Positions 38,515 to 53,300 of a stretch of 64,000 nucleotides of DNA are shown here, piece after piece. The stretch covers positions 6,634,001 through 6,698,000 of the forward strand of contig JAZGTN010000002.1 of NCBI GenBank assembly GCA_037783415.1, given 5' to 3'. Source of the stretch: Leptasterias polaris. Its lineage: Eukaryota > Echinodermata > Asteroidea > Forcipulatida > Asteriidae. A model generated the notes under the pieces. The model saw only the letters and a list, made by a program, of their open reading frames with translations. It made no database searches and was not told the origin of the DNA. Both the position numbers and the translations under genes were made by a program. Position 1 is the first letter of the stretch. Every line of letters starts with the position of its first letter.

Positions 38515-40280
38515 GATTTTGAAGAAGATTCATTCACTTTGAGATACTTTCAGGGATGTAATAGTGGGGGCCTGTTCTCGCAGGCAGCTTGCGTGGTGAC
38601 TGTATAGGTAGTATTGTGTACAATGAGCCCCAAACGTTTGAGACGACTTTGACTTTGAATAAATCGGTCATAAAATAGGGAACACTTTTGAAAATTATGT
38701 GTCATCAAGCTATACTATTCACTAATTGATTCTGAGAATTTCAAGAAGATTCATTCACTCTGAGATACTTTCAGGGATGTAATAGTGGGGCATTTTCTCG
38801 CAGGCAGCCAGCGTGGTGACTGTATAGGTAGTATTGTGTACAATGAGCCCCAAACGTTTGAGACGACTTTGACTTTGAATAAATCGGTCATAAAATGGGG
38901 AACTCGTTTGAAAATTATGTGTCATCAAGCTATACTATTCACTAATTGAGTCGGAGAATTTGAAGAAGATTCATTCACTTTGAGATACTTTCAAGGATGT
39001 AATAGTGGGGGCCTGTTCTCGGAGGCAGCTTGCGTGGTGACTGTATAGGTAGTATTGTGTACAATGAGCCACAAACGTTTGAGACGACTTTGACTTTGAA
39101 TAAATCGGTCATAAAATGGGGAACTCGTTTGAAAATTATGTGTCATCAAGCTATACTATTCACTAATTGATTCGGAGAATTTCAAGAAGATTCATTCACT
39201 TTGAGATACTTTCAGGGATGTAATAGTGGGGGCCTGTTCTCGCAGGCAGCTTGCGTGGTGACTGTATAGGTAGTATTGTGTACAATGAGCCCAAACGTTT
39301 GAGACGATTTTGACTTTGAATAAATCGGTCATAAAATAGGGAACTCGTTTGAAAATTATGTGTCATCAAGCTATACTATTCACTAATTGATTCTGAGAAT
39401 TTCAAGAAGATTCATTCACTTTGAGATACTTTCAGGGATGTAATAGTGGGGGCCTGTTCTCGCAGGCAGCTTGCGTGGTGACTGTATAGGTAGTATTGTG
39501 TACAATGAGCCACAAACGTTTGAGACGACTTTGACTTTGAATAAATCGGTCATAAAATAGGGAACTCGTTTGAAAATTATGTGTCATCAAGCTATACTAT
39601 TCACTAACTGGTTCTGAGATTTTCAAGAAGATTCATTCACTTTGAGATACTTTCAGGGATGTAATAGTGGGGGCCTGTTCTCGCAGGCAGCTTGCGTGGT
39701 GACTGTATAGGTAGTATTGTGTACAATGAGCCCCAAACGTTTGAGACGACTTTGACTTTGAATAAATCGGTCATAAAATAGGGAACTCGTTTGAAAATTA
39801 TGTGTCATCAAGCTATACTATTCACTAATTGATTCGGAGAATTTCAAGAAGATGCATTCACTTTGAGATACTTTCAGGGATGTAATAGTGGGAGCCTGTT
39901 CTCGCAGGCAGCTTGAGTGGTGACTGTATAGGTAGTATTGTGTCTAATGAGCCACAAACGTTTGAGACGACTTTGACTTTGAATAAATCGGTCATAAAAT
40001 AGGGAACTCGTTTGAAAATTATGTGTCATCAAGCTATACTATTCACTAACTGGTTCTGAGATTTTCAAGAAGATTCATTCACTTTGAGATACTTTCAGGG
40101 ATGTAATAGTGGGGGCCTGTTCTCGCAGGCAGCTTGCGTGGTGACTGTATAGGTAGTATTGTGTACAATGAGCCCCAAACGTTTGAGACGACTTTGACTT
40201 TGAATAAATCGGTCATAAAATAGGGAACTCGTTTGAAAATTATGTGTCATCAAGCTATACTATTCACTAATTGATTCGGA

Positions 40281-43200
40281 GAATTTCAAGAAGATTCATT
40301 CACTCTGAGATACTTTCAGGGATGTAATAGTGGGGCATTTTCTCGCAGGCAGCCAGCGTGGTGACTGTATAGGTAGTATTGTGTACAATGAGCCCCAAAC
40401 GTTTGAGACGACTTTGACTTTGAATAAATCGGTCATAAAATAGGGAACTCGTTTGAACATTATGTGTCATCAAGCTATACTATTCACTAATTGATTCTGT
40501 GAATTTCAAGAAGATTCATTCACTTTGAGATACTTTCAGGGATGTAATAGTGGGGGCCTGTTCTCGCAGGCAGCTTGCGTGGTGACTGTATAGGTAGTAT
40601 TGTGTACAATGAGCCCCAAACGTTTGAGACGACTTTGACTTTGAATAAATCGGTCATAAAATAGGGAACTCGTTTGAAAATTATGTGTCATCAAGCTATA
40701 CTATTCACTTATTGATTCTGAGAATTTCAAGAAGATTCATTCACTTTGAGATACTTTCAGGGATGTAATAGTGGGGGCCTGTTCTCGCAGGCAGCTTGAG
40801 TGGTGACTGTATAGGTAGTATTGTGTCTAATGAGCCACAAACGTTTGAGACGACTTTGACTTTGAATAAATCGGTCATAAAATAGGGAACTCGTTTGAAA
40901 ATTATGTGTCATCAAGCTATACTATTCACTTATTGATTCTGAGAATTTCAAGAAGATTCATTCACTTTGAGATACTTTCAGGGATGTAATAGTGGGGGCC
41001 TGTTCTCGCAGGCAGCTTGCGTGGTGACTGTATAGGTAGTATTGTGTACAATGAGCCACAAACGTTTGAGACGACTTTGACTTTGAATAAATCGGTCATA
41101 AAATGGGGAACTCGTTTGAAAATTATGTGTCATCAAGCTATACTATACACTAATTGATTCGGAGAATTTCAAGAAGATTCATTCACTTTGAGATACTTTC
41201 AAGGATGTAATAGTGGGGGCCTGTTCTCGGAGGCAGCTTGCGTGGTGACTGTATAGGTAGTATTGTGTACAATGAGCCACAAACGTTTGAGACGACTTTG
41301 ACTTTGAATAAATCGGTCATAAAATGGGGAACTCGTTTGAAAATTATGTGTCATCAAGCTATACTATTCACTAATTGATTCGGAGAATTTCAAGAAGATT
41401 CATTCACTTTGAGATACTTTCAGGGATGTAATAGTGGGGGCCTGTTCTCGCAGGCAGCTTGAGTGGTGACTGTATAGGTAGTATTGTGTCTAATGAGCCA
41501 CAAACGTTTGAGACGACTTTGACTTTGAATAAATCGGTCATAAAATAGGGAACTCGTTTGAAAATTATGTGTCATCAAGCTATACTATTCACTAACTGGT
41601 TCTGAGATTTTGAAGAAGATTCATTCACTTTGAGATACTTTCAGGGATGTAATAGTGGGGGCCTGTTCTCGCAGGCAGCTTGCGTGGTGACTGTATAGGT
41701 AGTATTGTGTACAATGAGCCCCAAACGTTTGAGACGACTTTGACTTTGAATAAATCGGTCATAAAATAGGGAACACTTTTGAAAATTATGTGTCATCAAG
41801 CTATACTATTCACTAATTGATTCTGAGAATTTCAAGAAGATTCATTCACTCTGAGATACTTTCAGGGATGTAATAGTGGGGCATTTTCTCGCAGGCAGCC
41901 AGCGTGGTGACTGTATAGGTAGTATTGTGTACAATGAGCCCCAAACGTTTGAGACGACTTTGACTTTGAATAAATCGGTCATAAAATAGGGAACTCGTTT
42001 GAAAATTATGTGTCATCAAGCTATACTATTCACTAATTGATTCGGAGAATTTCAAGAAGATTCATTCACTCTGAGATACTTTCAGGGATGTAATAGTGGG
42101 GCATTTTCTCGCAGGCAGCCAGCGTGGTGACTGTATAGGTAGTATTGTGTACAATGAGCCCCAAACGTTTGAGACGACTTTGACTTTGAATAAATCGGTC
42201 ATAAAATAGGGAACTCGTTTGAACATTATGTGTCATCAAGCTATACTATTCACTAATTGATTCTGTGAATTTCAAGAAGATTCATTCACTTTGAGATACT
42301 TTCAGGGATGTAATAGTGGGGGCCTGTTCTCGCAGGCAGCTTGCGTGGTGACTGTATAGGTAGTATTGTGTACAATGAGCCCCAAACGTTTGAGACGACT
42401 TTGACTTTGAATAAATCGGTCATAAAATAGGGAACTCGTTTGAAAATTATGTGTCATCAAGCTATACTATTCACTTATTGATTCTGAGAATTTCAAGAAG
42501 ATTCATTCACTTTGAGATACTTTCAGGGATGTAATAGTGGGGGCCTGTTCTCGCAGGCAGCTTGAGTGGTGACTGTATAGGTAGTATTGTGTCTAATGAG
42601 CCACAAACGTTTGAGACGACTTTGACTTTGAATAAATCGGTCATAAAATAGGGAACTCGTTTGAAAATTATGTGTCATCAAGCTATACTATTCACTTATT
42701 GATTCTGAGAATTTCAAGAAGATTCATTCACTTTGAGATACTTTCAGGGATGTAATAGTGGGGGCCTGTTCTCGCAGGCAGCTTGCGTGGTGACTGTATA
42801 GGTAGTATTGTGTACAATGAGCCACAAACGTTTGAGACGACTTTGACTTTGAATAAATCGGTCATAAAATGGGGAACTCGTTTGAAAATTATGTGTCATC
42901 AAGCTATACTATACACTAATTGATTCGGAGAATTTCAAGAAGATTCATTCACTTTGAGATACTTTCAAGGATGTAATAGTGGGGGCCTGTTCTCGGAGGC
43001 AGCTTGCGTGGTGACTGTATAGGTAGTATTGTGTACAATGAGCCACAAACGTTTGAGACGACTTTGACTTTGAATAAATCGGTCATAAAATGGGGAACTC
43101 GTTTGAAAATTATGTGTCATCAAGCTATACTATTCACTAATTGATTCGGAGAATTTCAAGAAGATTCATTCACTTTGAGATACTTTCAGGGATGTAATAG

Positions 43201-43812
43201 TGGGGGCCTGTTCTCGCAGGCAGCTTGAGTGGTGACTGTATAGGTAGTATTGTGTCTAACGAGCCACAAACGTTTGAGACGACTTTGACTTTGAATAAAT
43301 CGGTCATAAAATAGGGAACTCGTTTGAAAATTATGTGTCATCAAGCTATACTATTCACTAACTGGTTCTGAGATTTTGAAGAAGATTCATTCACTTTGAG
43401 ATACTTTCAGGGATGTAATAGTGGGGGCCTGTTCTCGCAGGCAGCTTGCGTGGTGACTGTATAGGTAGTATTGTGTACAATGAGCCCCAAACGTTTGAGA
43501 CGACTTTGACTTTGAATAAATCGGTCATAAAATAGGGAACACTTTTGAAAATTATGTGTCATCAAGCTATACTATTCACTAATTGATTCTGAGAATTTCA
43601 AGAAGATTCATTCACTCTGAGATACTTTCAGGGATGTAATAGTGGGGCATTTTCTCGCAGGCAGCCAGCGTGGTGACTGTATAGGTAGTATTGTGTACAA
43701 TGAGCCCCAAACGTTTGAGACGACTTTGACTTTGAATAAATCGGTCATAAAATAGGGAACTCGTTTGAAAATTATGTGTCATCAAGCTATACTATTCACT
43801 AACTGATTCTGA
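40281..43812. repeat. 1,766-bp octamer, tandem duplicate nested in copy 1
   Basis: C, B', A, a B-like monomer, E, A, B, C at 40281-42046 is repeated at 42047-43812. Shared markers include gaacattatg, ttcacttattg (twice per unit), actatacac and aacacttttg, all 1,766 bp apart. The junction puts two C monomers side by side at 41827 and 42047. The same nested pair recurs in copy 2 at 49111-52642, so it predates the 8.8-kb duplication. Confidence 0.88.
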
Positions 43813-46682
43813 GAATGTTAAGAAGATTCATTCACTTTGAGATACTTTCAAGGATGTAATAGTGGGGGCCTGTTCTCGGAGGCAGCTTGCGTGGTGACTG
43901 TATAGGTAGTATTGTGTACAATGAGCCACAAACGTTTGAGACGACTTTGACTTTGAATAAATCGGTCATAAAATGGGGAACTCGTTTGAAAATTATGTGT
44001 CATCAAGCTATACTATTCACTAATTGAGTCGGAGAATTTGAAGAAGATTCATTCACTTTGAGATACTTTCAAGGATGTAATAGTGGGGGCCTGTTCTCGG
44101 AGGCAGCTTGCGTGGTGACTGTATAGGTAGTATTGTGTACAATGAGCCACAAACGTTTGAGACGACTTTGACTTTGAATAAATCGGTCATAAAATGGGGA
44201 ACTCGTTTGAAAATTATGTGTCATCAAGCTATACTATTCACTAATTGATTCGGAGAATTTCAAGAAGATTCATTCACTTTGAGATACTTTCAGGGATGTA
44301 ATAGTGGGGGCCTGTTCTCGCAGGCAGCTTGCGTGGTGACTGTATAGGTAGTATTGTGTACAATGAGCCTAAACGTTTGAGACAATTTTGACTTTGAATA
44401 AATCGGTCATAAAATAGGGAACTCGTTTGAAAATTATGTGTCATCAAGCTATACTATTCACTAATTGATTCTGAGAATTTCAAGAAGATTCATTCACTTT
44501 GAGATACTTTCAGGGATGTAATAGTGGGGGCCTGTTCTCGCAGGCAGCTTGCGTGGTGACTGTATAGGTAGTATTGTGTACAATGAGCCACAAACGTTTG
44601 AGACGACTTTGACTTTGAATAAATCGGTCATAAAATAGGGAACTCGTTTGAAAATTATGTGTCATCAAGCTATACTATTCACTAACTGGTTCTGAGATTT
44701 TCAAGAAGATTCATTCACTTTGAGATACTTTCAGGGATGTAATAGTGGGGGCCTGTTCTCGCAGGCAGCTTGCGTGGTGACTGTATAGGTAGTATTGTGT
44801 ACAATGAGCCCCAAACGTTTGAGACGACTTTGACTTTGAATAAATCGGTCATAAAATAGGGAACTCGTTTGAAAATTATGTGTCATCAAGCTATACTATT
44901 CACTAATTGATTCGGAGAATTTCAAGAAGATGCATTCACTTTGAGATACTTTCAGGGATGTAATAGTGGGAGCCTGTTCTCGCAGGCAGCTTGAGTGGTG
45001 ACTGTATAGGTAGTATTGTGTCTAATGAGCCACAAACGTTTGAGACGACTTTGACTTTGAATAAATCGGTCATAAAATAGGGAACTCGTTTGAAAATTAT
45101 GTGTCATCAAGCTATACTATTCACTAACTGGTTCTGAGATTTTCAAGAAGATTCATTCACTTTGAGATACTTTCAGGGATGTAATAGTGGGGGCCTGTTC
45201 TCGCAGGCAGCTTGCGTGGTGACTGTATAGGTAGTATTGTGTACAATGAGCCCCAAACGTTTGAGACGACTTTGACTTTGAATAAATCGGTCATAAAATA
45301 GGGAACTCGTTTGAAAATTATGTGTCATCAAGCTATACTATTCACTAATTGATTCGGAGAATTTCAAGAAGATTCATTCACTCTGAGATACTTTCAGGGA
45401 TGTAATAGTGGGGCATTTTCTCGCAGGCAGCCAGCGTGGTGACTGTATAGGTAGTATTGTGTACAATGAGCCCCAAACGTTTGAGACGACTTTGACTTTG
45501 AATAAATCGGTCATAAAATAGGGAACTCGTTTGAACATTATGTGTCATCAAGCTATACTATTCACTAATTGATTCTGTGAATTTCAAGAAGATTCATTCA
45601 CTTTGAGATACTTTCAGGGATGTAATAGTGGGGGCCTGTTCTCGCAGGCAGCTTGCGTGGTGACTGTATAGGTAGTATTGTGTACAATGAGCCCCAAACG
45701 TTTGAGACGACTTTGACTTTGAATAAATCGGTCATAAAATAGGGAACTCGTTTGAAAATTATGTGTCATCAAGCTATACTATTCACTTATTGATTCTGAG
45801 AATTTCAAGAAGATTCATTCACTTTGAGATACTTTCAGGGATGTAATAGTCGGGGCCTGTTCTCGCAGGCAGCTTGAGTGGTGACTGTATAGGTAGTATT
45901 GTGTCTAATGAGCCACAAACGTTTGAGACGACTTTGACTTTGAATAAATCGGTCATAAAATAGGGAACTCGTTTGAAAATTATGTGTCATCAAGCTATAC
46001 TATTCACTAACTGGTTCTGAGATTTTCAAGAAGATTCATTCACTTTGAGATACTTTCAGGGATGTAATAGTGGGGGCCTGTTCTCGCAGGCAGCTTGCGT
46101 GGTGACTGTATAGGTAGTATTGTGTACAATGAGCCCCAAACGTTTGAGACGACTTTGACTTTGAATAAATCGGTCATAAAATAGGGAACACTTTTGAAAA
46201 TTATGTGTCATCAAGCTATACTATTCACTAATTGATTCTGAGAATTTCAAGAAGATTCATTCACTCTGAGATACTTTCAGGGATGTAATAGTGGGGCATT
46301 TTCTCGCAGGCAGCCAGCGTGGTGACTGTATAGGTAGTATTGTGTACAATGAGCCCCAAACGTTTGAGACGACTTTGACTTTGAATAAATCGGTCATAAA
46401 ATAGGGAACTCGTTTGAAAATTATGTGTCATCAAGCTATACTATTCACTAACTGATTCTGAGAATGTTAAGAAGATTCATTCACTTTGAGATACTTTCAA
46501 GGATGTAATAGTGGGGGCCTGTTCTCGGAGGCAGCTTGCGTGGTGACTGTATAGGTAGTATTGTGTACAATGAGCCACAAACGTTTGAGACGACTTTGAC
46601 TTTGAATAAATCGGTCATAAAATGGGGAACTCGTTTGAAAATTATGTGTCATCAAGCTATACTATTCACTAATTGAGTCGGA

Positions 46683-46903
46683 GAATTTCAAGAAGATTCA
46701 TTCACTTTGAGATACTTTCAAGGATGTAATAGTGGGGGCCTGTTCTCGCAGGCAGCTTGCGTGGTGACTCTATAGGTAGTATTGTGTACAATGAGCCCCA
46801 AACGTTTGAGACGACTTTGACTTTGAATAAATCGGTCATAAAATAGGGAACTCGTTTGAAAATTATGTGTCATCAAGCTATACTATTCACTAATTGATTC
46901 GGA
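46683..46903. repeat. E/B hybrid monomer
   Basis: The 5' part (preceded by gagtcgga, with ttcaaggatg) is E type; from ctcgcagg at offset 67 onward it is B type (ttgcgtgg, gagccccaa). A private gactctatagg also occurs. Copy 2 keeps separate E and B monomers at this site, so the hybrid fits a one-monomer deletion by exchange between offsets of about 41 and 67. Confidence 0.82.
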
Positions 46904-47344
46904 GAATTTCAAGAAGATTCATTCACTCCGAGATACTTTCAGGGATGTAATAGTGGGGCATTTTCTCGCAGGCAGCCAGCGTGGTGACTGTATAGGTAGT
47001 ATTGTGTACAATGAGCCCCAAACGTTTGAGACGACTTTGACTTTGAATAAATCGGTCATAAAATAGGGAACTCGTTTGAACATTATGTGTCATCAAGCTA
47101 TACTATTCACTAATTGATTCTGTGAATTTCAAGAAGATTCATTCACTTTGAGATACTTTCAGGGATGTAATAGTGGGGGCCTGTTCTCGCAGGCAGCTTG
47201 CGTGGTGACTGTATAGGTAGTATTGTGTACAATGAGCCCCAAACGTTTGAGACGACTTTGACTTTGAATAAATCGGTCATAAAATAGGGAACTCGTTTGA
47301 AAATTATGTGTCATCAAGCTATACTATTCACTAATTGATTCTGA

Positions 47345-50300
47345 GAATTTCAAGAAGATTCATTCACTTTGAGATACTTTCAGGGATGTAATAGTGGGGG
47401 CCTGTTCTCGCAGGCAGCTTGCGTGGTGACTGTATAGGTAGTATTGTGTACAATGAGCCCCAAACGTTTGAGACGACTTTGACTTTGAATAAATCGGTCA
47501 TAAAATAGGGAACACTTTTGAAAATTATGTGTCATCAAGCTATACTATTCACTAATTGATTCTGAGAATTTCAAGAAGATTCATTCACTCTGAGATACTT
47601 TCAGGGATGTAATAGTGGGGCATTTTCTCGCAGGCAGCCAGCGTGGTGACTGTATAGGTAGTATTGTGTACAATGAGCCCCAAACGTTTGAGACGACTTT
47701 GACTTTGAATAAATCGGTCATAAAATGGGGAACTCGTTTGAAAATTATGTGTCATCAAGCTATACTATTCACTAATTGAGTCGGAGAATTTGAAGAAGAT
47801 TCATTCACTTTGAGATACTTTCAAGGATGTAATAGTGGGGGCCTGTTCTCGGAGGCAGCTTGCGTGGTGACTGTATAGGTAGTATTGTGTACAATGAGCC
47901 ACAAACGTTTGAGACGACTTTGACTTTGAATAAATCGGTCATAAAATGGGGAACTCGTTTGAAAATTATGTGTCATCAAGCTATACTATTCACTAATTGA
48001 TTCGGAGAATTTCAAGAAGATTCATTCACTTTGAGATACTTTCAGGGATGTAATAGTGGGGGCCTGTTCTCGCAGGCAGCTTGCGTGGTGACTGTATAGG
48101 TAGTATTGTGTACAATGAGCCCAAACGTTTGAGACGATTTTGACTTTGAATAAATCGGTCATAAAATAGGGAACTCGTTTGAAAATTATGTGTCATCAAG
48201 CTATACTATTCACTAATTGATTCTGAGAATTTCAAGAAGATTCATTCACTTTGAGATACTTTCAGGGATGTAATAGTGGGGGCCTGTTCTCGCAGGCAGC
48301 TTGCGTGGTGACTGTATAGGTAGTATTGTGTACAATGAGCCACAAACGTTTGAGACGACTTTGACTTTGAATAAATCGGTCATAAAATAGGGAACTCGTT
48401 TGAAAATTATGTGTCATCAAGCTATACTATTCACTAACTGGTTCTGAGATTTTCAAGAAGATTCATTCACTTTGAGATACTTTCAGGGATGTAATAGTGG
48501 GGGCCTGTTCTCGCAGGCAGCTTGCGTGGTGACTGTATAGGTAGTATTGTGTACAATGAGCCCCAAACGTTTGAGACGACTTTGACTTTGAATAAATCGG
48601 TCATAAAATAGGGAACTCGTTTGAAAATTATGTGTCATCAAGCTATACTATTCACTAATTGATTCGGAGAATTTCAAGAAGATGCATTCACTTTGAGATA
48701 CTTTCAGGGATGTAATAGTGGGAGCCTGTTCTCGCAGGCAGCTTGAGTGGTGACTGTATAGGTAGTATTGTGTCTAATGAGCCACAAACGTTTGAGACGA
48801 CTTTGACTTTGAATAAATCGGTCATAAAATAGGGAACTCGTTTGAAAATTATGTGTCATCAAGCTATACTATTCACTAACTGGTTCTGAGATTTTCAAGA
48901 AGATTCATTCACTTTGAGATACTTTCAGGGATGTAATAGTGGGGGCCTGTTCTCGCAGGCAGCTTGCGTGGTGACTGTATAGGTAGTATTGTGTACAATG
49001 AGCCCCAAACGTTTGAGACGACTTTGACTTTGAATAAATCGGTCATAAAATAGGGAACTCGTTTGAAAATTATGTGTCATCAAGCTATACTATTCACTAA
49101 TTGATTCGGAGAATTTCAAGAAGATTCATTCACTCTGAGATACTTTCAGGGATGTAATAGTGGGGCATTTTCTCGCAGGCAGCCAGCGTGGTGACTGTAT
49201 AGGTAGTATTGTGTACAATGAGCCCCAAACGTTTGAGACGACTTTGACTTTGAATAAATCGGTCATAAAATAGGGAACTCGTTTGAACATTATGTGTCAT
49301 CAAGCTATACTATTCACTAATTGATTCTGTGAATTTCAAGAAGATTCATTCACTTTGAGATACTTTCAGGGATGTAATAGTGGGGGCCTGTTCTCGCAGG
49401 CAGCTTGCGTGGTGACTGTATAGGTAGTATTGTGTACAATGAGCCCCAAACGTTTGAGACGACTTTGACTTTGAATAAATCGGTCATAAAATAGGGAACT
49501 CGTTTGAAAATTATGTGTCATCAAGCTATACTATTCACTTATTGATTCTGAGAATTTCAAGAAGATTCATTCACTTTGAGATACTTTCAGGGATGTAATA
49601 GTGGGGGCCTGTTCTCGCAGGCAGCTTGAGTGGTGACTGTATAGGTAGTATTGTGTCTAATGAGCCACAAACGTTTGAGACGACTTTGACTTTGAATAAA
49701 TCGGTCATAAAATAGGGAACTCGTTTGAAAATTATGTGTCATCAAGCTATACTATTCACTTATTGATTCTGAGAATTTCAAGAAGATTCATTCACTTTGA
49801 GATACTTTCAGGGATGTAATAGTGGGGGCCTGTTCTCGCAGGCAGCTTGCGTGGTGACTGTATAGGTAGTATTGTGTACAATGAGCCACAAACGTTTGAG
49901 ACGACTTTGACTTTGAATAAATCGGTCATAAAATGGGGAACTCGTTTGAAAATTATGTGTCATCAAGCTATACTATACACTAATTGATTCGGAGAATTTC
50001 AAGAAGATTCATTCACTTTGAGATACTTTCAAGGATGTAATAGTGGGGGCCTGTTCTCGGAGGCAGCTTGCGTGGTGACTGTATAGGTAGTATTGTGTAC
50101 AATGAGCCACAAACGTTTGAGACGACTTTGACTTTGAATAAATCGGTCATAAAATGGGGAACTCGTTTGAAAATTATGTGTCATCAAGCTATACTATTCA
50201 CTAATTGATTCGGAGAATTTCAAGAAGATTCATTCACTTTGAGATACTTTCAGGGATGTAATAGTGGGGGCCTGTTCTCGCAGGCAGCTTGAGTGGTGAC

Positions 50301-53300
50301 TGTATAGGTAGTATTGTGTCTAATGAGCCACAAACGTTTGAGACGACTTTGACTTTGAATAAATCGGTCATAAAATAGGGAACTCGTTTGAAAATTATGT
50401 GTCATCAAGCTATACTATTCACTAACTGGTTCTGAGATTTTGAAGAAGATTCATTCACTTTGAGATACTTTCAGGGATGTAATAGTGGGGGCCTGTTCTC
50501 GCAGGCAGCTTGCGTGGTGACTGTATAGGTAGTATTGTGTACAATGAGCCCCAAACGTTTGAGACGACTTTGACTTTGAATAAATCGGTCATAAAATAGG
50601 GAACACTTTTGAAAATTATGTGTCATCAAGCTATACTATTCACTAATTGATTCTGAGAATTTCAAGAAGATTCATTCACTCTGAGATACTTTCAGGGATG
50701 TAATAGTGGGGCATTTTCTCGCAGGCAGCCAGCGTGGTGACTGTATAGGTAGTATTGTGTACAATGAGCCCCAAACGTTTGAGACGACTTTGACTTTGAA
50801 TAAATCGGTCATAAAATAGGGAACTCGTTTGAAAATTATGTGTCATCAAGCTATACTATTCACTAATTGATTCGGAGAATTTCAAGAAGATTCATTCACT
50901 CTGAGATACTTTCAGGGATGTAATAGTGGGGCATTTTCTCGCAGGCAGCCAGCGTGGTGACTGTATAGGTAGTATTGTGTACAATGAGCCCCAAACGTTT
51001 GAGACGACTTTGACTTTGAATAAATCGGTCATAAAATAGGGAACTCGTTTGAACATTATGTGTCATCAAGCTATACTATTCACTAATTGATTCTGTGAAT
51101 TTCAAGAAGATTCATTCACTTTGAGATACTTTCAGGGATGTAATAGTGGGGGCCTGTTCTCGCAGGCAGCTTGCGTGGTGACTGTATAGGTAGTATTGTG
51201 TACAATGAGCCCCAAACGTTTGAGACGACTTTGACTTTGAATAAATCGGTCATAAAATAGGGAACTCGTTTGAAAATTATGTGTCATCAAGCTATACTAT
51301 TCACTTATTGATTCTGAGAATTTCAAGAAGATTCATTCACTTTGAGATACTTTCAGGGATGTAATAGTGGGGGCCTGTTCTCGCAGGCAGCTTGAGTGGT
51401 GACTGTATAGGTAGTATTGTGTCTAATGAGCCACAAACGTTTGAGACGACTTTGACTTTGAATAAATCGGTCATAAAATAGGGAACTCGTTTGAAAATTA
51501 TGTGTCATCAAGCTATACTATTCACTTATTGATTCTGAGAATTTCAAGAAGATTCATTCACTTTGAGATACTTTCAGGGATGTAATAGTGGGGGCCTGTT
51601 CTCGCAGGCAGCTTGCGTGGTGACTGTATAGGTAGTATTGTGTACAATGAGCCACAAACGTTTGAGACGACTTTGACTTTGAATAAATCGGTCATAAAAT
51701 GGGGAACTCGTTTGAAAATTATGTGTCATCAAGCTATACTATACACTAATTGATTCGGAGAATTTCAAGAAGATTCATTCACTTTGAGATACTTTCAAGG
51801 ATGTAATAGTGGGGGCCTGTTCTCGGAGGCAGCTTGCGTGGTGACTGTATAGGTAGTATTGTGTACAATGAGCCACAAACGTTTGAGACGACTTTGACTT
51901 TGAATAAATCGGTCATAAAATGGGGAACTCGTTTGAAAATTATGTGTCATCAAGCTATACTATTCACTAATTGATTCGGAGAATTTCAAGAAGATTCATT
52001 CACTTTGAGATACTTTCAGGGATGTAATAGTGGGGGCCTGTTCTCGCAGGCAGCTTGAGTGGTGACTGTATAGGTAGTATTGTGTCTAATGAGCCACAAA
52101 CGTTTGAGACGACTTTGACTTTGAATAAATCGGTCATAAAATAGGGAACTCGTTTGAAAATTATGTGTCATCAAGCTATACTATTCACTAACTGGTTCTG
52201 AGATTTTGAAGAAGATTCATTCACTTTGAGATACTTTCAGGGATGTAATAGTGGGGGCCTGTTCTCGCAGGCAGCTTGCGTGGTGACTGTATAGGTAGTA
52301 TTGTGTACAATGAGCCCCAAACGTTTGAGACGACTTTGACTTTGAATAAATCGGTCATAAAATAGGGAACACTTTTGAAAATTATGTGTCATCAAGCTAT
52401 ACTATTCACTAATTGATTCTGAGAATTTCAAGAAGATTCATTCACTCTGAGATACTTTCAGGGATGTAATAGTGGGGCATTTTCTCGCAGGCAGCCAGCG
52501 TGGTGACTGTATAGGTAGTATTGTGTACAATGAGCCCCAAACGTTTGAGACGACTTTGACTTTGAATAAATCGGTCATAAAATAGGGAACTCGTTTGAAA
52601 ATTATGTGTCATCAAGCTATACTATTCACTAACTGATTCTGAGAATGTTAAGAAGATTCATTCACTTTGAGATACTTTCAAGGATGTAATAGTGGGGGCC
52701 TGTTCTCGGAGGCAGCTTGCGTGGTGACTGTATAGGTAGTATTGTGTACAATGAGCCACAAACGTTTGAGACGACTTTGACTTTGAATAAATCGGTCATA
52801 AAATGGGGAACTCGTTTGAAAATTATGTGTCATCAAGCTATACTATTCACTAATTGAGTCGGAGAATTTGAAGAAGATTCATTCACTTTGAGATACTTTC
52901 AAGGATGTAATAGTGGGGGCCTGTTCTCGGAGGCAGCTTGCGTGGTGACTGTATAGGTAGTATTGTGTACAATGAGCCACAAACGTTTGAGACGACTTTG
53001 ACTTTGAATAAATCGGTCATAAAATGGGGAACTCGTTTGAAAATTATGTGTCATCAAGCTATACTATTCACTAATTGATTCGGAGAATTTCAAGAAGATT
53101 CATTCACTTTGAGATACTTTCAGGGATGTAATAGTGGGGGCCTGTTCTCGCAGGCAGCTTGCGTGGTGACTGTATAGGTAGTATTGTGTACAATGAGCCC
53201 AAACGTTTGAGACGATTTTGACTTTGAATAAATCGGTCATAAAATAGGGAACTCGTTTGAAAATTATGTGTCATCAAGCTATACTATTCACTAATTGATT

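Larger units (their letters stand above)
38515..47344. repeat. 8,830-bp forty-monomer unit, copy 1
   Basis: Every rare marker I traced here reappears exactly 8,830 bp downstream: aacacttttg at 38681, 41772, 43538 and 46187; gatgcattc at 39851 and 44929; agtcggggcc near 45850. The unit contains its own 1,766-bp octamer duplication and, near its end, a hybrid monomer at 46683. The length equals 40 monomers minus ten bases, from 220-bp monomers and single-base deletions. Confidence 0.9.
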
